A DNA stretch of 64,000 nucleotides from Lytechinus pictus (taxonomy: Eukaryota; Echinodermata; Echinoidea; Temnopleuroida; Toxopneustidae). Shown here piece after piece: positions 1 through 12,210 of this stretch. A model generated the notes under the pieces. The model did no database searches. It saw only the letters and a program-made list of their open reading frames with translations, and had not been told where the DNA came from. The stretch spans positions 23,901,501 through 23,965,500 of the forward strand of contig NC_087257.1 of NCBI RefSeq assembly GCF_037042905.1, read 5' to 3'. Each line of letters begins with the position of its first letter. The stretch's first letter is position 1. Made by a program: the position numbers and the translations under genes.

Positions 1-317
1 CAAAGATTTGAATTTCTGGTCACTGTGTCAAGGTAATGGCCATCACAGTGAAACATTGATAAAAGTTGATATTTTTTATTACATCAAGTGTATGTGATCA
101 AATTTAATTAAACTTGTATGAAATAGTTATCAGGTTTCACAATTCACATGAAATTAATAGCTTCCAACTAAGTCAAGTTCATATGGCAGTTGGGTGTAAA
201 TAGACCTTGGATTGTGTGGTGGTTGGTGAGGGAGGGGGTTATTAAAAAGTCAAAATTTTACTCTGATTTTAGAAATGTATTGATACAATTTATTTTCATG
301 TCCACAGCAGTATCTAA
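1..317. other. Unassigned AT-rich sequence
   Basis: No convincing exon, RNA gene or repeat boundary is visible before the palindromic element that begins near 318. Confidence 0.5.
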
Positions 318-792
318 CCGCCCTTTCACATGGTAAAAACAAAATCGTAATTTGAATGATGATTCCAGTGAAAGAGAAGGCTTAATGACGAACTTTAAGC
401 ACGTGTGAAACCAAACTAGATTAGCGAATGCTAATCACAGTCAAGAAATCAAATTCTACTCCAAGGCCGAATTCCAGTTAAGTTTCACTCAAATTACGGT
501 ACAAATTTTATGTGTGAAAGGCTTGACCTCCAAAACATCTTTTGGTGAGTGGAGCTTACGTGTCCTTTCAAGCACTCTCGTAGATAATACAATTGTCATG
601 AACTCGTCGTATCGATGCAGTGCTTTGATTGACAAGTCACCAAGGACACATACCGCCTTCGCTCAGGAATTCGAATTCAAATCACAGTTTTCGAGTGGGC
701 GTGTGAAAGATCCGACGCGAAGGTCCGATGATTCAAAAGATGAATTGCAATCATCAATACAATGATGATTCAAAATTTACGTGTGAAATGGA
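318..792. repeat. Palindromic MITE, 'CCCTTTCACA' family, copy 1
   Basis: The left end reads CCGCCCTTTCACA and the right end carries the complementary GTGTGAAATGG. Both ends are followed inward by related ATGATGATTC-type sequence, so the element is a palindrome. TCTAA flanks both sides (313-317 and 793-797) and is a possible target duplication. Related copies lie at about 15068-15226 and 15352-15567. No protein is encoded; an 83-codon frame inside it is chance. Confidence 0.6.
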
Positions 793-2106
793 TCTAAGAA
801 ATCCAAAGTACCAGCAATAATTTGAGTAAAAGGCTCAGGGACCATATTCATTAAACCTCCTACGGTTATAACTAGGCCTACTTAGGGCAGGTTACTAGCT
901 CAATGTCAAATGACACTTCAGGATAAATCGATTTTTTTTCTTATTCTTTTATAGCTTCTTTCAAATCGTTTTCATTTTTTTTTTTTCTCTCTCTCTTTTT
1001 TCCCTCTCCTTTTTTTGGCCTCTGGAAATGGGGCTGAGGGTAGGGCGTCCCCTGGCATCCTAGATATGCCATTGTTCTCGCTGTATCTTTCTTTTTCTCT
1101 TTCACTGTTTTTGATTTTGTTCTAAACCGGCTCTATTGTGCTTTTGCTCTACATGTATCTTTCACTCTTCCCTTATATTTTTTTCTCTTCGGCTATCTTT
1201 CTTACAGTCTCTTTCTCTCTTTCTGTCTCTCTCTCTCCCCCTCTCTCTCTCTACTCTCATTCTCCTCATCGTTTACTGTTTACTATGTTATTATGCTATT
1301 TCATTTTAAAGCATGTGTTACTTATAGGTTGTTTTGTGCATTATAGCTTTCGTTTTCCACAGGCTTCAATGATCATGACGTATTGCCAACATTTACACTG
1401 TCAGGGTCGCTAACAATAATAATAATAATGATAATGATGAGGAGAAGTAATACCGAAATAAACCATAGAAATAATCCTGCGTTCAACATAAGAATTTACA
1501 GAAAACAACGACCTGGTCAGGTAGATAGCCGAAATAAAAGCGGAAGTTAATATACAAAACTTAGAAATGAACGGAACTACCTATAAACATGTATATCGTA
1601 TACATGAATAGGAACATTCTTAGATAATATGCCTATTTATTTAAAATAGTAGAACGGGGGTTTATTTTCTTTTCTTTGAAAATTATATTAATACAATTGT
1701 ATTCGTGAAAAAATCGAAATATTTCAGTATGGTGAAAGACAGGGAGAGTCCCTATTTTTTACAAGGTTAGTCTACGTTTCTCCTCATCTTGCTTGAGTTC
1801 TAATCCCTCATATGCTACGAAAAATGAAACAGAAACACGATGCTTAAGTTGAAAACATAGATCAATTTTCTTGCCTCCTATGGTCTTAAAGCCAGATTAT
1901 ACCATGATTACTTTGAATAGCATAATCTAATTTACGTAATGATTCCTGGTTTCTTTACCAAAATGGTTTTAATCATGTAGTTTGTGACATGTCCACCATG
2001 TCCACTAGAATGACATATGTTTTGCTATTTTTATGTCCGACAAGTTGTCAGGACTGACAACTTTCCTTGATTATGATTAGCTGAGACACACTGTTACCAT
2101 AGTAAC
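793..2106. other. Gene-free stretch with a pyrimidine-rich tract
   Basis: Positions 930-1260 are rich in T and CT dinucleotides on the plus strand, which produces a low-complexity reading frame at 1138-1413. A short AAT/GAT microsatellite lies near 1413-1440. Nothing else is recognisable. Confidence 0.5.
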
Positions 2107-2322
2107 CAGGGGCGGATCCAGGATTTTTTAAGGGGGGGGGCACATTTTTCGGAGGAAAAATTTGACGAGCAAAAAAAAGGGTCCAAACTCTTTCAAAAGA
2201 GGGGGCACACCTCTCTTGTAATGCCATTTTTACATTACAAATTTTAATTTTGCTTCTCAAGGGGGGGGGGGGGGGGGGGGGCACAGGCCGGCTGTCCCCC
2301 AGCCCCCCTGAATCCGCCAGTG
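2107..2322. mobile_element. hAT-like MITE, 216 bp
   Basis: The ends are CAGGGGCGGATCCAGG and, on the complementary strand, CACTGGCGGATTCAGG, imperfect terminal inverted repeats of the hAT type. The flanks are ATAGTAAC (2099-2106) and GTAGTAAC (2323-2330), a 7-of-8 match to an 8-bp target duplication as expected for hAT. The interior is mostly a long G tract and has no coding capacity. A 152-codon minus-strand frame over it contains a proline run only because it reads that tract. Confidence 0.75.
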
Positions 2323-2671
2323 GTAGTAACTGTCGGATAAAACGTCTGACAAGTCCTTTCATGAATCGCTCGCCAGATAACAGTATTTTGTAAAGGAGTA
2401 AAATAATTTTAAATAATCCGTACATATATACTTCCAAGTAAAGAAAATAAATGTAGTCTTTTTGTAAGGCCATCCCAGTAACAAATCGATTGGCGAAAAT
2501 AGTCAAATTGACTGGTTTACAAATAAAAAGAAGACCCCCCCGGATTTAAATATAAAGAGATAACAGGGCATAACACACATAATATATGCGATATGCAAAT
2601 TAGTGGTACGGTGACAGCGCTGTCACTTTTTTTTTTACATTTCATGCATCATTGATATGTGTGACTACTTA

Positions 2672-3198
2672 CGAGACGAGTCCACTCCAACAAGCATACC
2701 ACTGAAAATTTCATCAAAATCGGATGTAAAATAAGAAAGTTATGGCATTTTAAAGTTTCGCTTAATTTCACAAAACAGTTACATGCACATGAGGGGACTG
2801 ATGACGTCACTCAATCACTATTTATTTTGCATTTTATTACCTGAAATATTAAATATTATTATTTTCTCCTCATTGTCCTTTAAAGTTATATTCCTCACCG
2901 AGCATGTGGAATTACTATTGTGTTAACATTTTATGGTTGAGTCCAGTTGGTCATTATGTCAAATCTGTAAAAAATGAAGAAAAAAAATTATGATTAAAAC
3001 AAAAGAAATTGCGAGTGAGGGACATCATCTACTTTCTCTTTTGCATGTCACTGAATCGTGCATAGAACTGTTTTGTAAAAATAAGGTCACTGTAACTTTT
3101 TTTATTTTTCATCAGATTTTGATCAAATTTTTAGTGTTATGCTTGTTTGATTTTTCTCGATTGATTCATGTCAACATTTTCCGTGGTGGACTTGACCT
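2672..3198. mobile_element. TTAA-type palindromic MITE, 'GTCCACCCC' family, decayed copy
   Basis: The two ends read GAGTCCACTCCAA and, inverted, GGTGGACTTGACCT. The right end is followed by TTAA (3199-3202). Internally the CAAAATCGGATGTAAAATAAGAAAG motif of this family sits near 2718, and an inverted partner near 3110. The left end is eroded. Better copies of the same family are at 26601-27200 and 44318-44922. Confidence 0.7.
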
Positions 3199-3202
3199 TT
3201 AA

Positions 3203-4221
3203 TGAAAGAACGAATATTTCAATCGTTTCCTCATGTACGTTAAAAAGTGATTTATTACCTTCATTATGTTAATGAGGTATTTCATAGTTCATCAAATACA
3301 AGGAAGTTAGTTGTAAAGTAAATAGCATTAAAAAGCTAATGATAACCACTATTAACCACTGATAATCAAGTTATTTGGTCGTGCTTAGAACAAGCGAATA
3401 CATTAAAGTACGTGTAGATATAAAAAATGAAATATATAACTGTACAACTTACAAAATCATAACACTTATGAAAACTATGATTACTTATTATATACATGTA
3501 TATAAGACCATTTAAGAACAGGAATCCTTTTCATTGACTATGAAAATCTCGGAAGAGAATCAAAGCAAAAGTTTTAAAAATTACATTTTTGCCATCTAAT
3601 CTTCCATTCTATCTAAGAATGTTTTCACCATCACTTATCTTACTTCAAGAAAACAATCCTTTGCAAGTACTGTCAGATGAACTTTCAGAATACGCAAGGT
3701 TAAAAAACCTTTAATCTTGAATGGTTTTGTCTCGTAAAACATGCATGAATCCTGCAGCCCCTGCAACCAGTATGTCTTGGGATCGCATTTACTAAACAGT
3801 ATACAAATATATACATATTTTTCCTACAATTAATGAGAACTGCCCAAAAAAATCTCCAAGGATCGATATTCCTGATTTTCCAAAAGTAGTGAAGGAACGA
3901 AAAAAGTTCAGGGAAAAATAAGAAGATAGAAAGAAAACAAAAATATATAAAAAACTGTTGTCTGGATTGAGTTATACCACTATTATTCAATAAAAAGTGA
4001 CGTCGCATTTAGGTCGTTTACACCAATCAGACTACCCTTTTGTTGTCCCCGCTCTGTCGAAATATATGGAGGATATATAAAGTGAAGTATGTTAAGTTTC
4101 CTACGATGTAGAGTTTCTGCTGAGCCTATGGTAGTACTGTGGGTTACAGTCAGGTAATTTCCACGCAGGGTAAGTATTGATCCATGAGAACCAAACTTCA
4201 TTCCTGAATAGGCCTTAACCT
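3203..4221. other. Downstream flank of the first receptor gene
   Basis: AT-rich sequence 3' of the minus-strand receptor gene. I see no second gene and no confident polyadenylation signal. The open frames of 72 and 102 codons here have no recognisable composition or motif. Confidence 0.5.
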
Positions 4222-5223
4222 TTATGAGAGAGAAGCGACGGATGATTTTGTTTTTATCTCAACTTCATCTGATCTCCCTTCACCGTCACCTGCGAAGACG
4301 GACGGAACACCCTCTCCACGTGAGATGCTCTTAATACAGAACGGATCCATCATAGCCTTCCTGAACCTGGGCATCCTTGCTGCATAGATGAAAGGGTTGG
4401 CGCAGGAGTTGGCGAAGGCTAAGATGACGAAGCATCTGTAGAGAGGACTGAAAAGGTGGGTGAACGGGACGACCCCGAGGTTGAAGACAAGGAATCCAAA
4501 TTGATCAGGTGTCCAACAGATGATGAACGTGATAACGACGATGAGAAGCGTTTGAAGGACACGATTCTCGACCTGACGGAGTGCTGTGGCTTGACGCTGA
4601 CGAAGGCTGTAGATCGCCCAACCGTGTGATGTCACCATGATGAGGACGGGAACGACGTACTCCAGAACGAATAGACAAACGCCAAGGAACTTGTGAAAGG
4701 CCACTGGCAACGAAAGGATGCACTGATTGTCTCTCACGAAGTGGGCATAGAGACTTCCGATGTTGATTACAAATGCGGCAATCCAGATGATGACGACTCC
4801 GATAGAGGTGCGCTTTGGGGAGAAAAGACGTTGAAACCAGATTGGAAAGCGTACAGCCACCAATCTCTCGACAGATATGGTTGTCAGGGTAAAGATTGAT
4901 GCGCAGATAGATATCCACATCAGGATGGAAGTGTGGATGATCCGACAGTAAAACTCGCCTCCGAAGGTTTCAGGAAGCTGGATGGCATGAGGATGCGGTA
5001 TGATGAAGATGGACGTCATGAAGTCGGCAACGGCCAATGCTCCTATCAGGGTGTCCGTTGCGCAGCGCTTCCGGTTCGGCCTGAAGATCACCAGCATCAC
5101 CATCAGGTTTCCTAAGATTCCAACAATGGCTAGGACCAATTGGATAATCTGCCACCATTCCCACGTAACAGGTGCCCACACCCATTCTACATCCATCGAG
5201 ATGTTCTGCGACTCTGCGCCCAT
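4222..5223 (-). CDS. Class A (rhodopsin-like) G-protein-coupled receptor, single exon
   Basis: A 333-residue seven-helix receptor. Class A marks appear in order: N39 in GILGN (TM1), D67 in LAVAD (TM2), C93 before TM3, E119-R120 in place of DRY (SVERLVAV), W147 in TM4, C168 in the second extracellular loop, P192 in TM5, CWTP at 236-239 (TM6) and NPFIY at 276-280 (TM7). One N-glycosylation sequon (N7) lies in the short N terminus, and a Ser/Thr-rich tail suits kinase sites. The frame stays open 12 codons upstream without an ATG; the ATG at 5223 gives an N terminus that aligns with the paralogue at 12211-13230. The protein is plasma-membrane and would couple to G proteins; the ligand is unknown. 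The ER-type TM3 motif and CWTP resemble peptide receptors. Large intronless receptor expansions are known in sea urchins (the surreal-GPCRs), but membership is inference. Confidence 0.92.
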   Translation of the reverse strand: MGAESQNISMDVEWVWAPVTWEWWQIIQLVLAIVGILGNLMVMLVIFRPNRKRCATDTLIGALAVADFMTSIFIIPHPHAIQLPETFGGEFYCRIIHTSILMWISICASIFTLTTISVERLVAVRFPIWFQRLFSPKRTSIGVVIIWIAAFVINIGSLYAHFVRDNQCILSLPVAFHKFLGVCLFVLEYVVPVLIMVTSHGWAIYSLRQRQATALRQVENRVLQTLLIVVITFIICWTPDQFGFLVFNLGVVPFTHLFSPLYRCFVILAFANSCANPFIYAARMPRFRKAMMDPFCIKSISRGEGVPSVFAGDGEGRSDEVEIKTKSSVASLS

Positions 5224-8200
5224 CGCAACCTCGATCTTCCGAATATGTCTGGGGTCCAAATTTGTTGCGGAGTCTTTCGTGCGTTTATAATTTTCACTCT
5301 ATTGCAGTCTTCTTTCTAGAAAGGTAAAAGATAACCCCCCTAAGTTAAAAAAAAATATAAATCAATTGCATTCCGTCGACTAAAAACTCCAAATAGCAAT
5401 GTAAGAACTATTTTGCATTTATTTTGTGCATAATAAAGTAAGATGTATTTAACGAATAATGCAAATGCTTTTTAAAAGGCGACATGACGTCCTTTGAAGA
5501 GATTCATCTGATTGGTCTATTGGTCAATACGAAATTAGAATTGCATGGAAAGAAAATAAAATTTTTAACAGTAAAATAAAGTTATTGGATTCATATGATC
5601 CGACCTAATACATGAGTTTAAAACAACATATAGTACGACAGTGTACGAGGAAAGTTATGACAGAGAATTTCTTTAAAAGAAATCACCTGTGATGAACAAG
5701 TACTTTTTATTACTATATTCATAATCAGGAACACAAATATTGGTTTTTCGTCTATAAAAATGATTTCATTTGGAGCAATTGCAATCGTGTGATGATTTCT
5801 ATAAGTCTAGTCTACAAGGCTACTCGGTAGATGCTTAGTACTTACCTGACGTCAAGAATTCATATGACTGTACTCCTTAAAGTCCTCTTAATTGAATTTC
5901 GACTCGACTGATAGTCTGACAAAAATGAAAACTGGTTTTTAGTTGAAATATTATAAAAAGTCATTTAGACCGAAAGTGGAACAGGATCTATATATTTTGG
6001 AATGCAGTTTTGAACAAATATATGGACACGCTCCAATGACTGAACAAATCGGATAGGACCGACCGTGAGCATCGCCCTCCACTCGTTCAGAGGGAGAGGG
6101 AGAGGGGGGAGTGAGAGCGGAGAGAGCATTAGAAAAGTGGGTGAGTGTTCGGGTGCACAATCAAGATATAAATTTGAATTTCATTGGATTGATCAAAATC
6201 ATTAGGTTAAAAGGTTTGTTTTGAATAAATGTAACTTTTGGTAGGTAGGCATATTTTCTGTCTCCGCTTTCTCTCCCCCCTCCCCTCTAACTCTCCCTAA
6301 CCCCCCTCGCTCCATCCGTATATATCGATCGCTGATCTTTCTCCTCCCTCCCTCTACACGTCTATTTCTTTGCCTTCACTATTATTTACTTATTATTCGT
6401 TTTTAAGTACAGGAATCGGCACTTTTACATTACCACTATGATGCACATATCATAGTACATACACTCGAGGTATTTGAGAAACAGAATTCAAATTTCAGAA
6501 TTTCAATCTATGTTCAGAATTGAAGATGTGCTGTTTTGTAAAGTTTTCTTTTTAACTTCATGTTGGTTACTTTCAAATAATGTGACTCTTTTGGACCAGT
6601 AGCAGTGGTGGCATCAGAGAGAAAGAGAGAGAGAGGGGGAGGGGGGGGGGAGGGGGGTTGGAGGGGGCAGGTTGTGTACGTAGTAATACTAACAATAAAG
6701 TAGGGGGGTAAATAAAAGAGGAAAAAAGGGGAAGAAATTGAGAAGGAAGAAGAGTTTGATAATTAGAGGTTTGGGTCATGTAACTCTACAGTGCCACGAT
6801 AATTGAACGGAAAAATATATAACGTCACCTTGGGGAGTCGAGACACTTTGCCCCCCTCTCCTGGTGCCACCACTCTTTAGTCATTGATATAAAGTATGTT
6901 AAGCTGAGTCGCAATTGCAAGTATATTTATAAAATTACTTCGTACACTATTGGGGAAATCGTGGGTTTTTCCCGTGCCTTCGTCCAAGAGGAAGTTTCGA
7001 CAAAATTTTCCGCTTCATTGCCGATGATCAATGAACGCTTGTCACGCTGATGACACTTTTTGTCAAAGAGCAAAACCCACAATTATTTGCTTTGACATAA
7101 TTACTTGTACTAAACAATTCTGGATACAGATGGTCAACACACACATGGCTGCACATAATTGTGGTGTGTGTGTGTGTGTGTATAGAATTTTACGGTGTGA
7201 TTCAGGATAGTGATACCAACATAACTACGGAAAAGGAAATGGAAACTTCCTAATTCACATGTAATTAGGACTTTAAACATAGTTTCATACACTTGATTTT
7301 GTTTTATTTCTGAAGGTATATAGCAAATGAACATTCATTTTTAATAATTTTTCCATACAAGCTTTTATGACGTCATTTGTGTCAAAATCTAAATGATTAT
7401 GCTGCAAAGGAAAGGAAATAGGCTATATCGTTCAAACTATATAAATACCTTTATTTGAGAGTTTCGACAAATGCGTCTGACGAGAGAGAGAAAGGGAGGA
7501 AAGAGAAAGAAAGATGAAGGAAGTTGGAGTTGAGAGAGGTGGAGACAGAGACATTGATAGAAGGAGTGCGTGTGTGTGTGTGCTTATGTGGATAGAGAGT
7601 GTGCGTTTTTGTATATAAATCGAGATAAATTCGGGTGCAAGTAAATGCAATCAGAGCCCTTATAGTTTGGCCATTTAGCTTTTAGTTGGGTTACAACGTT
7701 TCGAAATTTCTATGTCACTGTTCTTGCCTGACAACCTAACACAATATTCGTGCCTACATTGCTGTAATCTATTAAAAACAAATTGGCCAAACTGAAATAA
7801 AGTGCTGTAATTGCATCAAACATGCGACATTGAACTGCCATTTAAAACCGTGCCGCGATGTGTAATCGCCCGTTAATGGCGGCCGTAATTGCGCGGCTTG
7901 CAAAGAACAAAAATCACTTTCAATGAGGTATGCGATGAACCAAATGTATTGCAAATTTGCTATTAAATGCATAATAAAGAATCTTTTGTTGGTCATACTT
8001 TGAAGCAAGAAGTTTAAAAAATCAATTAATTTATAGTGGCCTACATCTTCCATTAAAAAAGAAGAAGTACGTCTCAGGCCTCAATACAGAATCGACACAA
8101 GTAATTGCAAACATCACAAATTAATTTTTTTATTTTAAACTGTCGGACTTTCATAAGAGGTAGGGAGTCGGAAAAAGAAAATATATCTTTGGTATCTCTT

Positions 8201-8826
8201 CTATAGTTTAATAATGTGAATGTTAAAAGGAAAAAAATATCACTGTATATTTTTGTTTAATAAATATCACTGAGTAATAAAAGTCAATATAATACATGGG
8301 AGATACCTGGACGAACCACCGCAAGTATATTTGCTACGCATTTTCTCTTATGAGCAGTATAATTTTGATTTATTGATCGCCTCCATCTTTATGGTTACAA
8401 GTACAATAACTCGTTAAGTGTGTTGTTGTCGTAGGAACATTGTTTTCCGCACAGGTATTTGCAATTGTGAACACAATGGCAATTGCACCGATAGATTTAT
8501 GGTACTATCATTAACGTTTTACATATATATCCCATAAGTTGCGCTTTAAAACAAGTATTTCATTATCAAATACAATTAAAAAAATTATAAATCACTCCAT
8601 GACCTAGTCTGAATCCAACCTAGAAGTTCTCACTGATGTGGTGGTATCCAACAATATTAAAAAGGAAAATATTGGTGAATGATTGATAGATATCCGAATA
8701 AGAATAGCGGGGTTTATGAATCTTTAAATATTTTTGATAATATGAATTCCATAAATTAGAATTTCCTTTAAATGGAACATGATAAAAAAGCTTACGGAAG
8801 AGGGTATGAAATGAATTATACATATG

Positions 8827-8868
<42 letters not shown>

Positions 8869-8970
8869 TATATGTATAATTCATTTCACGCCTACCATTG
8901 TTCTCTTCATTCATTTCTTTACAATATTTAAATAAAAGAGTTGCCAAAGCTGTTGTACATGTATAACTTT

Positions 8971-9007
<37 letters not shown>

Positions 9008-9335
9008 TTGATATTTTGAGGAACAGCCAGTCAGTAGTCAGTCAAAATAAAATAATTTCATAGCTCCGGTATTTTTAGATGGATTTCTTTAAAACTTCAC
9101 CAATATTTTCCCCGAGTTTATAAAAACGAACATGTTTGCAAAGATGAGGTAAATATGTTTCCCCCTTTTCACTTGCGATTCCAATTCATCTTATCACCTT
9201 GATGGTTATACATGTATAGCAATCTGAATTGATCTACTTGTATTGTGTTCATGTTGAAGATGATTTGATATCTCTATCTGTGCTTGTTATGATCGTCTGT
9301 GGATATACGATTGATTGCATTCAATACTCATGCGT
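5224..9335. other. Intergenic sequence between the two receptor genes, left part
   Basis: No coding region is convincing. It holds GA- and CT-rich tracts (about 6070-6130, 6270-6350, 6615-6670, 7480-7580), a TG microsatellite at 7160-7182 and AT microsatellites at 8817-8880 and 8978-9003. A possible hAT-like relic at about 6597-6879 has ends CAGTGGTGGCATCAG and CTGGTGCCACCACT but no clear target duplication. Confidence 0.5.
8802..8891. repeat. AT-microsatellite inside a hairpin
   Basis: A TA repeat is bracketed by GAAATGAATTATACATAT on the left and its inverted copy ATGTATAATTCATTTCAC on the right. The whole block could form a long hairpin. A second TA tract without the flanking palindrome is at 8978-9003. 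Confidence 0.7.
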
Positions 9336-9723
9336 GGTTTATTTCCACTTCGTCTAATGCCAATTCGTCCAATAGCCAACTCGTCTACTATCATTTGGTC
9401 TACCATAAGTTCGTCCAATATCCACATGGTCTAATTTCCAATTCGTCCACTCACCACTTCGTCTAATAACCAGTTGGTCCAATAGCCATTTAGTCCATAT
9501 ACTATTTGGTATAATTTGACTTAAGTGTTAATTGGGCGAAATGAATGAAAATAAAATGGATTTAAACCAACTGGTTATGATACGAAATGGTCATAGACGA
9601 AGTGATGATTGGACCAAATGGTTGTAAGACGAAATGTTGATGGATGGAATGGCATTAGACTAAATGAAAGTAGACAATGTGGTGAGAGGACGAGTTGGCA
9701 GTAGACGAATCGGCAATTTAACC
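9336..9723. mobile_element. Small TU-like foldback element (family A/B), 388 bp
   Basis: The left half is a degenerate tandem array of about 16-20 bp units of the form CCAATTCGTCCAATAG. The right half is the same array inverted. The ends are GGTTTATTTCC and GGCAATTTAACC. Flanks are TCATGCGT (9328-9335) and TCATGTGT (9724-9731), a 7-of-8 match to an 8-bp target duplication. The structure matches sea urchin TU elements, whose long inverted repeats have an outer domain of short tandem repeats. There is no coding capacity. The larger relative is at 28461-29863. Confidence 0.85.
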
Positions 9724-12210
9724 TCATGTGTTACCAAGGAGCCGAGTAGATATAGATACAGAGGAGGGAGAGAGAGATGGATAGATAAATAGAGAGAGAA
9801 AGAGAGGACAGAGAGAGAGAGAATGAAGGGGGGGGGGGTAGAGGGTGGGAGAGAGAGAGTTTGAGAGAGGGGGAGGGAGGAGGGGGAGCACTCCATCCAC
9901 CCGTGTCTCCAGTTAAGCATTGTGCCTACTCTTTTATTAGGAGTCTATCCCCTTTTGAAGAGAGAGTCCTTTTTTTGCTTCCCAGATTTATTCTGAAGAA
10001 AGAAACAAAATTTCTGTGCCCCCATTTATAACATCCCGAACATGCCCTTGTCAGGGAGGTGGGAGAAGAGATGTATGTACCACCTTTGGTTACCATCCTT
10101 TCCCCCCAAAGACTTGTTGGATATGCGTCGTATTTAAAATTCCACGAATTGTGTGCTTTTATTACTCTTTTTTCATACAACCATGATACAACCATCCATC
10201 GTATATGATGAAAAGAATGAAACAAAACTATTTACACTCTACATCACTTTGCCCTTCATCCCAACCACAAAAACATGAAAATGATTAAAAATAAACATTT
10301 ACACATGACATAACAATTATTTCCCTCCTCCCTACAACAATAATCGTCAAATTGCGTCATTGTTTATGTCATGAATAACATCCCACAGTGGAAATGAAAA
10401 TATTAAGAATAAAAATTTACACACGACACACTTTACTTCCTGTCAACAATAATCGTTAAATCGCATTACATTTTATGTCATGATTTGCACAAAACCCTTC
10501 AGAGACACCAACATATTATGCACGTAGAGTGTTCTAAAACTGAAAGGAAAAAAATCAACCTTGCGATCAATGAAATCGATAGCAAAGCATGAATAAATTT
10601 TCCTGGTAATTAATAACATCTTTAATACATTCCATAGTAAAAATAAACGCTGCAAACGTTTCGAATTTCTATTCATATAAAAACTCCGGAAACTATGCTT
10701 TCCTTTATCATTTTTGTATTGAGTTACACCTCACCCATGCAATTAAAATAGCGTGGAAACTGAATGTGATATGACCCTCTTTTGTTATAGTGATTCCAAG
10801 ATCATATTTGATTACACTAGGATTATTGAACCAAGGACAATAAACCCAATATTGCTTCCAATAGCATCGTGTATTTGATATAAAATAGCAGCCAGCAACT
10901 GTTTATGTATGACTTTGAATCTGCTTTTAAAACACAGACCAATTTGTTAAATATACATCCTAATTAAAAGATATGATCCCTGTATTCTCCGTTTCTAGAG
11001 TTATATTATTTTTTTAATCATTATTACTATTTTCACTAATATGATTGTTATTACCATTAAGATTATTGTTGTAATTATTATTATACTGTTATCATTATTA
11101 TTGTTCTTAATATTAGTATTATCATAATTATTATTATTATCATTATTATTATCATTGATATTAGGAGGCTAATTCTAAAAAAAATTAATTATGACATTAT
11201 GAGTATGAGTATCAAATAACCATATTATCCCTAAAACTTTCCTCTACATGAGTTTATATCGACATGTCGTAACACTTGACATTTACAAATATGTAAATTT
11301 AAATTTGCGTATGACAGTTTGAGAATAAACGATAAAAGTCAATGGATATTTGTGAAATGTATACAATATAAGTTAATTATATATATAGTTAAAAGATATT
11401 AAGTATTATTCAGTATATACAAACTATTCTAAGAATAACATGATGCAAAAGAAATGCTAAGAGGGCACAAAAGTCAAACATGGCATAAAACATGACTGTA
11501 ATATTGAGAAAATTATGGCAAGAAAAGAAAATTGTGAAGCATAATAGGCCTACATCATATACACCCAGGCGTCTTGGCTCATTCTCCTAGGAAAAATAGT
11601 TGGCCTACCTTGATCACCGATGGCCTTATTCTGTTTAAAAACGGAGTGACTCTGAGAGAGTGAATAAATGAATAAATAGATAAATGTACAGGTAAACCAT
11701 TCATTTAATCAGTCAATCAATCAGAAAATGAATGAATTAACAAATAAAATATGGCTGACTGAGCACCAAAAGAAAAATATATGACCTAGGACTGACAAGA
11801 TATTAAAATGATAGTTGGCATACGCTTATATATTGGCTTCTCACAAGTGCCTCTTATAGCATGTAGGTGAAAAAAAATAAACAAAGTAGATAGTAGTTAT
11901 TCATCAAGAAGTATTTTCGTAACCCACTCGCTGTATATGAAGATAATTATTGATGATAATTAAGGCTTCATTAGTATATAGAATTACGGTAAACGGAAGG
12001 CCCCTGTTCAGAACAAATCGGTAGGGCGTGTCTCCATATGTGTTGGTTATTTAGTTCATTCAAGAAAGCCTGAATGCTTTTTTTCATAACATTCCCATGC
12101 ACAGTTCCATGGAAATCTAGTAAAACGACATGGATAAAAGTGAAAAACTACGTGGCAAAAACGATCTTCTTTGTGTAATATATTGGCTTACAGTATTTCT
12201 GTATTTGCCA
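9724..12210. other. Intergenic sequence between the two receptor genes, right part
   Basis: It contains a GA-rich tract (9755-9890) and an ATT/ATC microsatellite region (about 11010-11165). Open frames of 99 and 67 codons are AT-rich and featureless. No gene is seen. Confidence 0.5.

Noticed and set aside
2048-2506. 152-codon minus-strand frame with a proline run
   Set aside because: The run is the G tract of a hAT-like MITE with its target duplication. The rest crosses its boundaries.
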